NCBI GenBank assembly: GCA_002310195.1
Contig: DBYS01000016.1
Span: 60,074 to 124,073, forward strand
Reading direction: 5' to 3'
DNA: 64,000 bases
From: Bacteroidales bacterium UBA1180
GTDB taxonomy: Bacteria > Bacteroidota > Bacteroidia > Bacteroidales > Paludibacteraceae
Numbering within the stretch: position 1 is the stretch's first letter; each line of letters opens with the position of its first letter. The translations under genes and the position numbers were made by a program. This document shows, in pieces, positions 32,445 to 40,074 of this stretch. The notes beneath the pieces were generated by a model, which was given only the letters and a program-made list of their open reading frames with translations, was not told the origin of the DNA and ran no database searches.

Positions 32445-32870
32445 CTATTCCGTCGGCATCGGCGGCAAGCTTTGCTCAAACGGATCGCCCGTTTGCGGCC
32501 GTGTGCCCACGCTGTAGATCGAGTCCACCACGTACTGGCTGTTACCGCGCCAGGGCAGCGTACCGAGGTAACGCTTCCAATGCAACTTGATCTGACGGCC
32601 GGAGGCATTATCAATCTGCTGGGCTATACGCTCATCCTCCACCGAGAACTTAAACTCGTTGGATTGAATGGTCGAAGAGGTGTTCTTCGAATTGTAACCC
32701 GATTGAATCATCTTACCTTCGTAAGTCTTGAAGATAAAGCCTTCACGCTGGAAGTAGTTGATGTCACCCTCGTTCACGCCTGTGCTGTACACAAACCAGA
32801 ACTTATAAAACAAGAAGATACCGAGTACTACAATGAGTACAGCGGATACGATTGTAATAACTTTTTTCAT
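32445..32870 (-). CDS. Small membrane-anchored protein of unknown function
   Basis: This 141-residue protein has one N-terminal membrane segment (KVITIVSAVLIVVLGIFLFYKFWFVY) and an envelope domain containing GEDINYFQREGFIFKTYEGKMIQSG-like sequence (GVNEGDINYF, FIFKTYEGKM), SNEFKFSVEDE and LPWRGNSQYVVDSI. Homologues in Bacteroidetes are often labelled 6-phosphogluconate dehydrogenase, but nothing of that enzyme is visible. The frame is open far upstream, only because the leader lacks stops in this frame. The ATG at 32870 is preferred, since 33014 would precede the transcription start. It is the first gene after leader copy B. Confidence 0.75.
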   Translation of the reverse strand: MKKVITIVSAVLIVVLGIFLFYKFWFVYSTGVNEGDINYFQREGFIFKTYEGKMIQSGYNSKNTSSTIQSNEFKFSVEDERIAQQIDNASGRQIKLHWKRYLGTLPWRGNSQYVVDSIYSVGTRPQTGDPFEQSLPPMPTE

Positions 32871-32991
32871 GTCACAACAATATATTTTGGGGTCCCCGAT
32901 GTAACCGTAGGTTGCGTTGGGGAGAGCCGAGGTTGCGGTCGCTTTATGGTGCAGAGCACCATCCGCGCGAGCCACATACCGAAGGCGACTG
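32867..32991 (-). promoter_or_regulatory. Structured 5' leader RNA, copy B, with short upstream ORF
   Basis: Read on the minus strand, the leader begins directly after the promoter. It has a first hairpin with the 10-base loop TTCGGTATGT. After 15 bases comes a perfect 7-bp hairpin ATGGTGC-TCT-GCACCAT (32962-32946) followed by AAAGCG, then CTCTCCCC, and TCGGGGACCCCAAAATA (32899-32883). The order and spacing match copy A at 19962. Two base pairs of the central hairpin differ in both strands (C-G to G-C, C-G to T-A). A 31-codon frame from the hairpin ATG ends in a TGA that overlaps the downstream start codon (ATGA), so the two would be translationally coupled. Confidence 0.65.
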
Positions 32992-33023
32992 CAAAGATAC
33001 AAAAAAAATCCCACATTTGCAAA
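32992..33023 (-). promoter_or_regulatory. Promoter of the operon starting at 32870
   Basis: On the minus strand TTTG (33023-33020), 20 bases, TATCTTTG (32999-32992). It lies just downstream of cinA and separates that operon from the next nine genes. Confidence 0.8.
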
Positions 33024-33060
33024 TTTTGTGAGACTTTTTTTGAGAATATCTATATTTTTA

Positions 33061-34320
33061 CTATTGTTTTAGCAATAGTAGTAGTTTTCCGAGGGCTGCC
33101 ATAGCGGCATTGTTAGTAATCTGTGCGCGGTCACCGCCGAAGTGCCGGCACTCGGCAAACGTGCCGTTAGGTGTAGCCCATGCGAGCCAGACTGTGCCGA
33201 CGGGTTTGTCCGGTGTGCCGCCCGTAGGCCCTGCAATGCCGGAGGTGGCTATAGCATAATCGGTCTTCAGCAACCGGCGCACTCCCTCGGCCATCTGACG
33301 CACACAAGCCTCGCTTACCGCGCCATCCGCAGCCAATGTTTCCGGCAGTACGCCGAGCACTTGCTGCTTGACGCTGTTGTCGTAGGCTATGACGCTTCCC
33401 ATGTAATATACCGAACTGCCTGACTGCTCGTTCAGCAGCGCTGCCAACCGGCCGCCCGTGCAGGATTCCGCCGTGGCGATGGTCTGCTTGCGCTCCGTGA
33501 GCCAACGGCCGAGCACAACGTTCGGTGCCAGGTCATCGGTGGCAAGCACATGATCGGCAATCAACGGCAGCAACGCGTCGATCTGCTGCTGAACCTCATC
33601 TGCACTCGCCTCGCCGTAGGACGAGAGGCGCAGACGTACAACGCCCTGCTTGGGCAGATAGGCCAGATGGATCGTTGGCGGCAGGGCTTGTTCCCACTGC
33701 TCGATACGCAGTGCAAGGGTCGATTCGGGTATGCCGTACACCACTATCGTGCGGTGAATGATGTCGGCTGCAAGGGCGAAATGTTCCTTCAGGTAAGGCA
33801 TGATCTGTTCGGTCATGGCAATCTGCATCTCGTGCGGCACGCCCGGCAGGCTGATCAGAACTTTAGGCTGTTGGACATTGGTGGCCGACCGGTGGAAGAC
33901 CATCAGCGGTGCGCTGCCTACGCGGTTGGGAAGGATCACTGCCGCCTCGGGCACCAGCCATTGCGTGGCAGTAAGGCTATTGAGCACCTCCGGACGGTTA
34001 GCGTAGAGTGTGCGAACATGCTCGCGCACCTCGGGACTCTCCACCAGACGAGTGTGGAACAGCTCGCATAGCACGGTCTTGGTTATATCGTCCTTCGTCG
34101 GCCCAAGACCGCCGGTAGTAAGCACCATATCCGCACGCTGCATGGCGGCAGACACGGCCTCGGTTATCGCCTGGCGGTCATCACGAACGGTAGTGACCTG
34201 CACGACTGTTATGCCGGCGTGGTTAAGCGTCTGCGCCATCCACGAGGCGTTGGTGTTGACAACCTGCCCGATGAGCAGCTCGTCACCTATAGAGATTATT
34301 TCAGCAAGAAGTGCTTTCAT
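33061..34320 (-). CDS. cinA: CinA-family nicotinamide-nucleotide amidohydrolase
   Basis: This 419-residue two-domain protein has an N-terminal MoaB/COG1058 domain (1 to about 170), with EIISIGDELLIGQVVNTN and TTGGLGPTKDD. A C-terminal PncC-type deamidase domain (about 260-419) has TAESCTGGRLAALL, GSVIAYDNSVK, TSGIAGPTGGTPDKPVGTV. Such enzymes remove pyrophosphate from or deamidate damaged NMN in pyridine-nucleotide salvage. The start at 34320 overlaps the DUF3109 stop (ATGA). A much longer open frame upstream lies within that gene and is rejected. Confidence 0.92.
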   Translation of the reverse strand: MKALLAEIISIGDELLIGQVVNTNASWMAQTLNHAGITVVQVTTVRDDRQAITEAVSAAMQRADMVLTTGGLGPTKDDITKTVLCELFHTRLVESPEVREHVRTLYANRPEVLNSLTATQWLVPEAAVILPNRVGSAPLMVFHRSATNVQQPKVLISLPGVPHEMQIAMTEQIMPYLKEHFALAADIIHRTIVVYGIPESTLALRIEQWEQALPPTIHLAYLPKQGVVRLRLSSYGEASADEVQQQIDALLPLIADHVLATDDLAPNVVLGRWLTERKQTIATAESCTGGRLAALLNEQSGSSVYYMGSVIAYDNSVKQQVLGVLPETLAADGAVSEACVRQMAEGVRRLLKTDYAIATSGIAGPTGGTPDKPVGTVWLAWATPNGTFAECRHFGGDRAQITNNAAMAALGKLLLLLKQ

Positions 34321-34886
34321 GATTGCATTTGTTTTTTCCACTCGTCGGCGGTGAGGCAGAGCTCGTCGTACCACGCCTGTCCGAAGCGTCGGATGAGCGG
34401 TTCTTTTAGGAACTTGTACAACGGCAAGTGGAGCTTGTGACCAAGTTGCCTGGACGAATGGCAGATATCCCAACGGTGGTACTCCACCCCTACACGCTCG
34501 CCGATCTTCGTCAGACGGATCGGATACAAGTGGCAGGAGATGGGTTTCTTGAACGGCAGAGCCAATCGCTCGATCGCACAGTAGCACCAGCCGTTATGAT
34601 CCGTGCGGGCGAAGATACAATCCTTGTCGTTGACTATCGACAGCACCCGTTCGCCGGACGGATCGTTGTAGGCTATGCCTTGTCTGTCCACAACCTCCCG
34701 CGCCTCTTTGGTCATGTGCGGCAGCAGTTCGGGCAGCATGGCGTTCAGCAGCTCCTCCTCTTCCGGCGTGACCGGCGCACCGGCATCGCCCTCGATACAG
34801 CAGCAGCCCTTGCAGGTATCGAGATCGCAGCAGAACTCCTTCTCAATAACCTCCAGACTGACTATCGTATCCTGTATAAGAATCAT
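34317..34886 (-). CDS. DUF3109 family protein (cysteine-cluster protein)
   Basis: This 189-residue cytoplasmic protein belongs to DUF3109, related to the YkgJ Fe/Zn-cluster proteins. The N-terminal cluster CDLDTCKGCCCIEGDAGAP (about residues 20-38) and later cysteines in CIFAR, WCYCAIE and SCHLYPIRL could bind an iron-sulfur cluster or zinc. The function is not established. It is translationally coupled to cinA and follows def by 30 bases. Confidence 0.85.
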   Translation of the reverse strand: MILIQDTIVSLEVIEKEFCCDLDTCKGCCCIEGDAGAPVTPEEEELLNAMLPELLPHMTKEAREVVDRQGIAYNDPSGERVLSIVNDKDCIFARTDHNGWCYCAIERLALPFKKPISCHLYPIRLTKIGERVGVEYHRWDICHSSRQLGHKLHLPLYKFLKEPLIRRFGQAWYDELCLTADEWKKQMQS

Positions 34887-34916
34887 TGCTAACAGCGTCA
34901 GCCAAATTGGCTGACA

Positions 34917-35465
34917 TTATCGCTTGTACTTGTACTTAGCGCCCGTCTTGCCCTTGGCGATGTTCGTCAGTTTGCCTTTGCAGAACTGCCGGCGTATGGG
35001 CGATATACGGTCGGTGAACACATGTGCCTCAAGGTGGTCGTACTCATGGAGAACGATGCGCGCCTTGAAGTCGGTGAAGGTCTCTTCGTGTTCCTTGAAA
35101 TCTTCGTCGAGGTAACGGATAGTGATCGTCTTCGGGCGAACGACGTTCTCGCTGATGCCCGGTAGCGACAGGCAGCCTTCGGAATAGACCGATGTATCCT
35201 CGCTCTCCTCAAGCAGCTCGGGATTGATGAACGCTTGCTTGAAATCCGCGCACTCGGGGTAGTCCTCCGCAAGCTCTGTGCCATCCACTACGAACAGACG
35301 TTTCGACAGGCCGATCTGCGGTGCGGCAAGTCCGCAACCCTCAGCAGCCTGCAGGGTCTCGTACATATCTGCTACGAGCTGCTTCACATCCAGTTCGCCC
35401 TCTTCGATATCCTCCGTCGGACGGCGCAGCACCGGCTGACCATATAGATAGATTGGAAGAATCAT
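34917..35465 (-). CDS. def: Peptide deformylase
   Basis: This 182-residue metalloenzyme removes the formyl group from nascent protein N termini. All three motifs are present: GCGLAAPQIG at 43-52, EGCLSLPG at 96-103 with the metal ligand Cys98, and HEYDH at 140-144 with two His ligands and the catalytic Glu141. The C-terminal extension is basic (KGKLTNIAKGKTGAKYKYKR). The leader region before its ATG is entirely AAATC-type repeat, which also supplies the last codons and stop of ruvX. Confidence 0.97.
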   Translation of the reverse strand: MILPIYLYGQPVLRRPTEDIEEGELDVKQLVADMYETLQAAEGCGLAAPQIGLSKRLFVVDGTELAEDYPECADFKQAFINPELLEESEDTSVYSEGCLSLPGISENVVRPKTITIRYLDEDFKEHEETFTDFKARIVLHEYDHLEAHVFTDRISPIRRQFCKGKLTNIAKGKTGAKYKYKR

Positions 35466-35495
35466 TTACGATTTTTGATTTGTGATTTTTGATTT
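35466..35495 (-). repeat. AAATC-type intergenic repeat before def
   Basis: On the minus strand this is ATAAATC followed by AAAAATC-type units. Twenty bases (35476-35495) are identical to 3253-3272 between tyrS and deoD. It spans the whole 28-base gap between ruvX and def. Confidence 0.7.
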
Positions 35496-35907
35496 ATGAT
35501 TGATGCTCGAGGTAGCCTTCGAGGATGATACATGCCGCCAACTTATCGACATTGGCCTTGTTCTGACGGTCCTTGCGTTTCATGCCGCCGGCTATCATCG
35601 CCTGGTGTGCCAGCACGCTGGTGAAGCGCTCGTCGTACTCCACTACGGGTATCTGCGGCCATCGGGCACGCAGCTGGTCCTCGAGGGCACGTATCGCCGG
35701 CACAGTCTCGGAGTCCTGGCCGTTCATCTGCCGCGGGTAGCCTACCACGATCGTATCGACCTGTTCGCGGCGAACATAATCATCCAGCCAGCTGAGCAGT
35801 CCCGACGTATCTATCGTAAGCAACGGATTAGCCGTTATGCGGAGCATGTCCGTAACGGCTAATCCTGTGCGTCGCTTACCATAATCTATGGCGAGGATAC
35901 GTCCCAT
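35494..35907 (-). CDS. ruvX: Holliday junction resolvase-like protein RuvX/YqgF
   Basis: This 137-residue RNase H-fold protein is predicted to process Holliday junctions or 16S rRNA 5' ends. The N-terminal catalytic Asp is in ILAIDYGKRRTGLAVTD (4-20). VVGYPRQMNGQDSE (about 58-71) and EYDERFTSVLA (about 93-103) carry further acidic residues, followed by DKLAACIILEGYL. Its start shares one base with the TPR gene stop. Its length is normal. Confidence 0.93.
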   Translation of the reverse strand: MGRILAIDYGKRRTGLAVTDMLRITANPLLTIDTSGLLSWLDDYVRREQVDTIVVGYPRQMNGQDSETVPAIRALEDQLRARWPQIPVVEYDERFTSVLAHQAMIAGGMKRKDRQNKANVDKLAACIILEGYLEHQS

Positions 35908-37148
35908 TAATAGTTCTGCATCTCCTCGGAGAGTTTCTCATACTCCTTCTCCATCTTCAGGCGGTAGTAGCACTGACGGAGCGCGCGGGCGTAGGTCATA
36001 TCGCCGGGAGCGAGTTCATGAGCTTTCTCGTAGTACGGCAGCGCGAGTTTGAGCACCTCGTCGCTTTTCTTCTTCACTGCCATGTACTCCTTCTGCGACA
36101 GGTTGTCGGTGCCCTCAAGCATCGTGGTAGCCTTGTCGTTGTAGGCGTACGCGTAGTTCAGGTAGTACTCGGCGTTGTTCGGCTCCATCTGGATAGCCTT
36201 GTCGAAGTACGTGAATGCCTCGTCAAAGCGGCGGAGCGTACTGAGCAGCGTAGCCTTGGTGTGGAAGTACTGTGCCTGCGAGGGATCGTTCTCGATAGCT
36301 TTGTCGAGGTATGCCACTGCACCGAGGGTATCCTTGGCTTGCACGAGGTCGTTGATCATGTTCTGGATGAACCAAGCCTCTTTCGGGAACTTCTCCACAG
36401 CCTCTGTCAGCACGGCTTTGGCTTTCTCGGGTTCGCCTTTGAGTTTGTACAGGTCATAGTAGTACTGATAAGCGGTCACCTCGTGTGCCGGATCGGCAGC
36501 GATACGACGGGCCATAGCCAGTGCTTCGTCATAAGCCTTGGCGCGGTAGTAGTACGACAGCGAGTAGCTCATGTACTGGTAGTACGTCGTGTCCTTCACC
36601 ATCTTTGCCTGCAGCTTCGGGTCCTGCATCATCTCCATATCGGGTATATCGCAGTGGAGCTTGAAGGCGTTAGCCACACCCAGATCGTCGTTCTGCTCAG
36701 CCAGATGCGATGCGTAAATCGCCAGATCCTGACGCTGGAAGTACTCGAGCACGCGCTCGGCAATGTTCTTGCGGGTACGCAGATCATACTTCGGGTTACC
36801 TTTCTTGTCATAGGTCGGAACCATCGCCAGCGAGTCGGCCACCTTCCAGTAGTTGATACTCTCAACCACGGCAGCACCTTTCACAGCGTTGTCAACGGTC
36901 TGTCCCATCTGACCCATCAGCCAGATGTGCTCGTTCTGCTTGTAACCGATCAAGCCGGCTACATACCAGGTATCAGCCTTATCCTTGGTCTCTTCGTTCT
37001 CCAGAGCACCCTTGATGGCAGCGCGTGCGCCATCGAAGTCAGGAGTCTCCTGCAGGGCAAGGTTCTTGGCTGTACTGACAGCTTTCTTCTGGGCAAAGCA
37101 GCATGTGCTTATCAGCACCAACGCTGCGAGAAAAATACTCTTTTTCAT
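35907..37148 (-). CDS. Exported tetratricopeptide-repeat protein
   Basis: This 413-residue protein has a signal peptide (cleavage near CCFAQ, about 19). TPR units extend over most of its length, for example LGAVAYLDKAIENDPSQAQYFHTKATLLSTL and RFDEAFTYFDKAIQMEPNNAEYYLNYAYAYND (about 275-340). It is presumably a periplasmic or outer-membrane-associated scaffold. It follows gyrA by 12 bases in the same direction and precedes ruvX. No specific partner can be named. Confidence 0.82.
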   Translation of the reverse strand: MKKSIFLAALVLISTCCFAQKKAVSTAKNLALQETPDFDGARAAIKGALENEETKDKADTWYVAGLIGYKQNEHIWLMGQMGQTVDNAVKGAAVVESINYWKVADSLAMVPTYDKKGNPKYDLRTRKNIAERVLEYFQRQDLAIYASHLAEQNDDLGVANAFKLHCDIPDMEMMQDPKLQAKMVKDTTYYQYMSYSLSYYYRAKAYDEALAMARRIAADPAHEVTAYQYYYDLYKLKGEPEKAKAVLTEAVEKFPKEAWFIQNMINDLVQAKDTLGAVAYLDKAIENDPSQAQYFHTKATLLSTLRRFDEAFTYFDKAIQMEPNNAEYYLNYAYAYNDKATTMLEGTDNLSQKEYMAVKKKSDEVLKLALPYYEKAHELAPGDMTYARALRQCYYRLKMEKEYEKLSEEMQNY

Positions 37149-37160
37149 TGTCGTATTGTT

Positions 37161-39734
37161 TTATTCGTTTGTTTCTTGAGGTTCTTGTGTCTCCGTTGCT
37201 TCCGGTGTCTCTGCACCCTCTACAGGCTGTTCGTCCTCTTCTTCTTTCGGTACTACGCAGCCGAACATCAGTGTGTCGTTGCGTTTCTGCAGTTCGATGA
37301 GTTTCACGCCTTGTGTAGCACGGCCTTGAACGCGGATGCTGTCCATCGCCATACGGATGGCTGTGCCGCTCTTGGTGATGAGCATCAGATCTTCGTCATC
37401 CTTTACTGCGTGCAGACCTACGAGGCTGCCTGTCTTGTCGGTCAGTGCAATGGTTTTCACGCCCTTGCCGCCACGGTTTGTGATGCGATAGATCGGTTCG
37501 CCGTTCTCGTCGTCGAGGGCTGTACGTTTGCCGAAGCCCTTCTCGGAAATCACGAGCACCGTCTCCTCACCTTTACTATCTACACAAATCATGCCAATCG
37601 CGTGATCTTGGCCATCTTCGTCTAATTTTATTGCACGAACGCCGGTCGCAGTACGTCCCATTGGACGGACTGTATTCTCCGGGAAGCGCACGAGTTTGCC
37701 GTTGCTCGAAGCGATTAGCATCTGGCTCTCGCCGTCGGTCAGTGCTACGCTGATCAGGCTGTCGCCCTCACGCAATCCGAGCGCGATTATACCGTTCGCA
37801 CGCGGACGGCTGTAGTCCTCCAGCGTCGTCTTCTTCATCAATCCGTTGCGGGTAGCGAAGATCAGGTAGTGGTTCTTCACGTACTCGGGATCGTTCAGAC
37901 CCTTGACGTTGATGAACGCGCAAACCTTCTCGTCCTTCTGCAGGTTAATCACGTTCTGCATAGCGCGACCCTTCGACTGGCGGTTGCCCTCCGGCAGGTC
38001 ATACACCTTGATCCAGTACAGACGGCCGAGGTTCGTGAAGAACATCATCGTCGAGTGCATCGATGCGGTGTGTACGTACTCGATAAAGTCCTCGTCGCGG
38101 GTGTTGCTTGCCTTCGAGCCTATGCCACCTCTACCCTGCTGACGGAAGTCAGCCAGCGGCGTGCGCTTGATATATCCGAGGTGTGAGATGGTGATCACCA
38201 TGTCGTCGTCGGCATACATATCTTCGGGGTTGAACTCCGTAGCCATCTTCACGATGCGCGTGCGGCGCTCGTCGGCGTACTTGTCCTTGAGCTCCTGCAG
38301 CTCGCTTGCAATCAGTTCGTAACGCAGACTCTCGTTGGCGAGCAGATCGTTCAGATGAGCGATCTCTTTCTCCAGTTCGGCGTACTCTTCTTTCAACTTG
38401 TCAATTTGCAGTCCTGTCAACTGCGACAGACGCATCTCCACGATAGCCTTGCTCTGCGGAGCGTCCAGGCCGAAGCGCGCCTCGAGGTTAGTCTGCGCGT
38501 CAGCCGGTGTGCGGCTTGCGCGGATGATACGTACCACCTCGTCGATGTTATCCACAGCGATGATCAAGCCTTCCAAAATATGTGCGCGCTCCTGCGCTTT
38601 CTTCAGCAGGAAGCGTGTGCGGCGCGTAACCACATCCATACGGTGCTCGATGAAGTTGCGTACGAGATCCTTCAGGTTCAGCAACATCGGACGGCCTTTC
38701 ACCAGCGCGATGTTGTTCACGGCAAACGAGCTCTGCAGGGCGGTGAACTTGTACAGCTTGTTCAGCACCACCTGTGCGTTTGCGTCGCGCTTGATGTCGA
38801 TTACGATGCGTATATCACGCTTCGACTGGTCGCTGATATCCGTTATGCCCTCGATGCGCTTGTCGTCCACCAGCGCAGCGATGTTCGACACCAGGTCGGC
38901 TTTCACTACGCCGTACGGCAGCTCGGTGATGATGATGTGCTCACGGCCGTTGTTGTCGGTCTCTATATCCGCGTTCGAACGGATGATCACGCGGCCACGG
39001 CCGGTCTCAAACGCGTCACGTACGCCCTGGTAGCCGTATATCGTACCGCCGGTCGGGAAGTCCGGAGCTTTGATGTACTCCATCAGCCCTTCCACGGTTA
39101 TCTCTTCGGCTTCGGGATTGGCTATACGCGCCTCGATGTTACGGATATATGCCAGGCAGCCGTCGATCACTTCGCCGAGGTTGTGCGTCGGCATGTTCGT
39201 AGCCATACCTACGGCTATACCGCTCGCGCCATTCACCAGCAGGTTCGGGAACCGCGTCGGCAGCACCGTCGGCTCGCGACGGCTGTCGTCGTAGTTGAGC
39301 TGCATATCTACGGTATCCTTGTCGATATCGTTCAGCATCTCCTCGGCGAGCTTCTCCAGCCGTGCCTCGGTGTAACGCATAGCAGCCGGACTGTCACCGT
39401 CCACACTGCCGAAGTTACCCTGACCATACACCAGCGGATAACGCATCGCCCACGGCTGTGCCAGACGAACCAGCGTACCGTATATACTGCTGTCACCGTG
39501 CGGGTGGTACTTACCCATCACCTCTCCGACGATTGCTGCACTCTTCTTCGTCGGCTTGTCACTTGTGTTACCCATATCCCACATCGCGTACAGCACACGG
39601 CGGTGAACAGGCTTGAAGCCGTCACGCACGTCTGGCAACGCACGGGATACAATCACGCTCATCGAATAATCGATGTAGGAGGTTCGCATCTCCTCATCAA
39701 TCTTCACAGGAATAATTCTGTCTTCTGTAATCAT
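37161..39734 (-). CDS. gyrA: DNA gyrase subunit A
   Basis: This 857-residue type II topoisomerase subunit breaks and rejoins DNA to introduce negative supercoils with GyrB. The active-site Tyr121 is in AAMRYTEARL. The quinolone-resistance region is GKYHPHGDSSIYGTLVR (about 74-90). The GyrA box and blades of the C-terminal beta-pinwheel follow (QGRGGIGSKASN, GRTATGVRAIKL, GRATQGVKLIEL). The tail is acidic and Glu/Thr/Pro-rich (about 830-857). It has its own promoter and a repeat-containing leader. Confidence 0.97.
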   Translation of the reverse strand: MITEDRIIPVKIDEEMRTSYIDYSMSVIVSRALPDVRDGFKPVHRRVLYAMWDMGNTSDKPTKKSAAIVGEVMGKYHPHGDSSIYGTLVRLAQPWAMRYPLVYGQGNFGSVDGDSPAAMRYTEARLEKLAEEMLNDIDKDTVDMQLNYDDSRREPTVLPTRFPNLLVNGASGIAVGMATNMPTHNLGEVIDGCLAYIRNIEARIANPEAEEITVEGLMEYIKAPDFPTGGTIYGYQGVRDAFETGRGRVIIRSNADIETDNNGREHIIITELPYGVVKADLVSNIAALVDDKRIEGITDISDQSKRDIRIVIDIKRDANAQVVLNKLYKFTALQSSFAVNNIALVKGRPMLLNLKDLVRNFIEHRMDVVTRRTRFLLKKAQERAHILEGLIIAVDNIDEVVRIIRASRTPADAQTNLEARFGLDAPQSKAIVEMRLSQLTGLQIDKLKEEYAELEKEIAHLNDLLANESLRYELIASELQELKDKYADERRTRIVKMATEFNPEDMYADDDMVITISHLGYIKRTPLADFRQQGRGGIGSKASNTRDEDFIEYVHTASMHSTMMFFTNLGRLYWIKVYDLPEGNRQSKGRAMQNVINLQKDEKVCAFINVKGLNDPEYVKNHYLIFATRNGLMKKTTLEDYSRPRANGIIALGLREGDSLISVALTDGESQMLIASSNGKLVRFPENTVRPMGRTATGVRAIKLDEDGQDHAIGMICVDSKGEETVLVISEKGFGKRTALDDENGEPIYRITNRGGKGVKTIALTDKTGSLVGLHAVKDDEDLMLITKSGTAIRMAMDSIRVQGRATQGVKLIELQKRNDTLMFGCVVPKEEEDEQPVEGAETPEATETQEPQETNE

Positions 39735-39789
39735 TGTATCGTGTTATTATATTTTTTTCGATTTTACCAGACTACTAGGTCCCTTGTTT

Positions 39790-39810
39790 CCTAGTCTCCT
39801 AGGGTCCTAG
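39790..39810. repeat. CCTAG repeat with 8-base period in the gyrA leader
   Basis: CCTAG occurs at 39790-39794, 39798-39802 and 39806-39810, each followed by three variable bases; a fourth, weaker copy (CTAGG) is at about 39773. In the gyrA mRNA these bases lie between promoter and start codon. Confidence 0.55.
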
Positions 39811-39823
39811 CCCAAAAAGCGTA

Positions 39824-39855
39824 CAAAAGTAATAAAAAAAAATGACATTTGCAAA
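39824..39855 (-). promoter_or_regulatory. Promoter of gyrA
   Basis: On the minus strand TTTG (39855-39852), 20 bases, TACTTTTG (39831-39824). The resulting leader is about 85 bases. Confidence 0.8.
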
Positions 39856-40036
39856 TTTTTTGCGCATTTTTTTGCGTTTTGACGCATTTTTATTAAAAAT
39901 AGTGTACCTGTCGATAGCAAACAGCCGTGCGCGCATATCGCTCGTAACACATGTTTTTCAGCCTACACGCCTTTTCGCACTTTTGCGCCTACGCGCCACA
40001 CGCGCGTGCGAACTTAGAAAAGTTACATGATCCCAT

Positions 40037-40060
40037 CTAAAAATCCTCAAAAGCATGAGG
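40037..40060 (-). terminator. Probable intrinsic terminator of the cdd-to-PPTase operon
   Basis: On the minus strand CCTCA-TGCTTT-TGAGG (40060-40045) is followed at once by ATTTTTAG. The stem is only 5 bp, so it is a weak terminator; position 14 bases after the phosphopantetheinyl transferase stop supports it. Confidence 0.5.
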
Positions 40061-40074
40061 TAATAACAGTGCAA

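Larger units (their letters stand above)
39735..40074. other. Intergenic region between gyrA and the phosphopantetheinyl transferase
   Basis: This 340-base stretch holds the gyrA leader with an 8-base repeat (39790-39810), the gyrA promoter (39824-39855), an unexplained GC-rich part with GCGC/CGCG runs (about 39920-40015) and a probable terminator of the oppositely placed operon (40037-40060). A 62-codon open frame at 39842-40030 (plus) overlaps the promoter and shows no protein features. Confidence 0.65.

Noticed and set aside
32445..32870. 6-phosphogluconate dehydrogenase annotation, common for homologues
   Set aside because: A 141-residue membrane-anchored protein without a dinucleotide fold cannot be this enzyme.
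32871..33014. N-terminal extension of the small membrane protein to 33014
   Set aside because: It would start upstream of the promoter's predicted transcription start and would translate the structured leader.
33061..33080. Hairpin at the end of cinA (CTATTG/CAATAG)
   Set aside because: It lies within the coding end and is followed by A-rich, not T-rich, sequence on the minus strand; not a terminator.
36018..37625. Long open frame (535 codons) on the plus strand
   Set aside because: It is antisense to the TPR gene and the end of gyrA, both unmistakable, and its translation is rich in Val, Leu, His and Arg with no domain; it is a shadow frame.
39474..39512. Gly in the gyrA quinolone region where E. 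coli has Asp87
   Set aside because: In E. coli D87G gives resistance, but other Bacteroidetes do not have Asp here either, so it is not evidence of acquired resistance.
38355..39794. Long open frame (479 codons) opposite gyrA
   Set aside because: Antisense shadow of a highly conserved gene with strong codon bias; no recognisable protein features.
39842..40030. 62-codon open frame in the gyrA upstream region
   Set aside because: It begins within the gyrA promoter, lacks any promoter or homologous feature and has an odd composition; probably not a gene.
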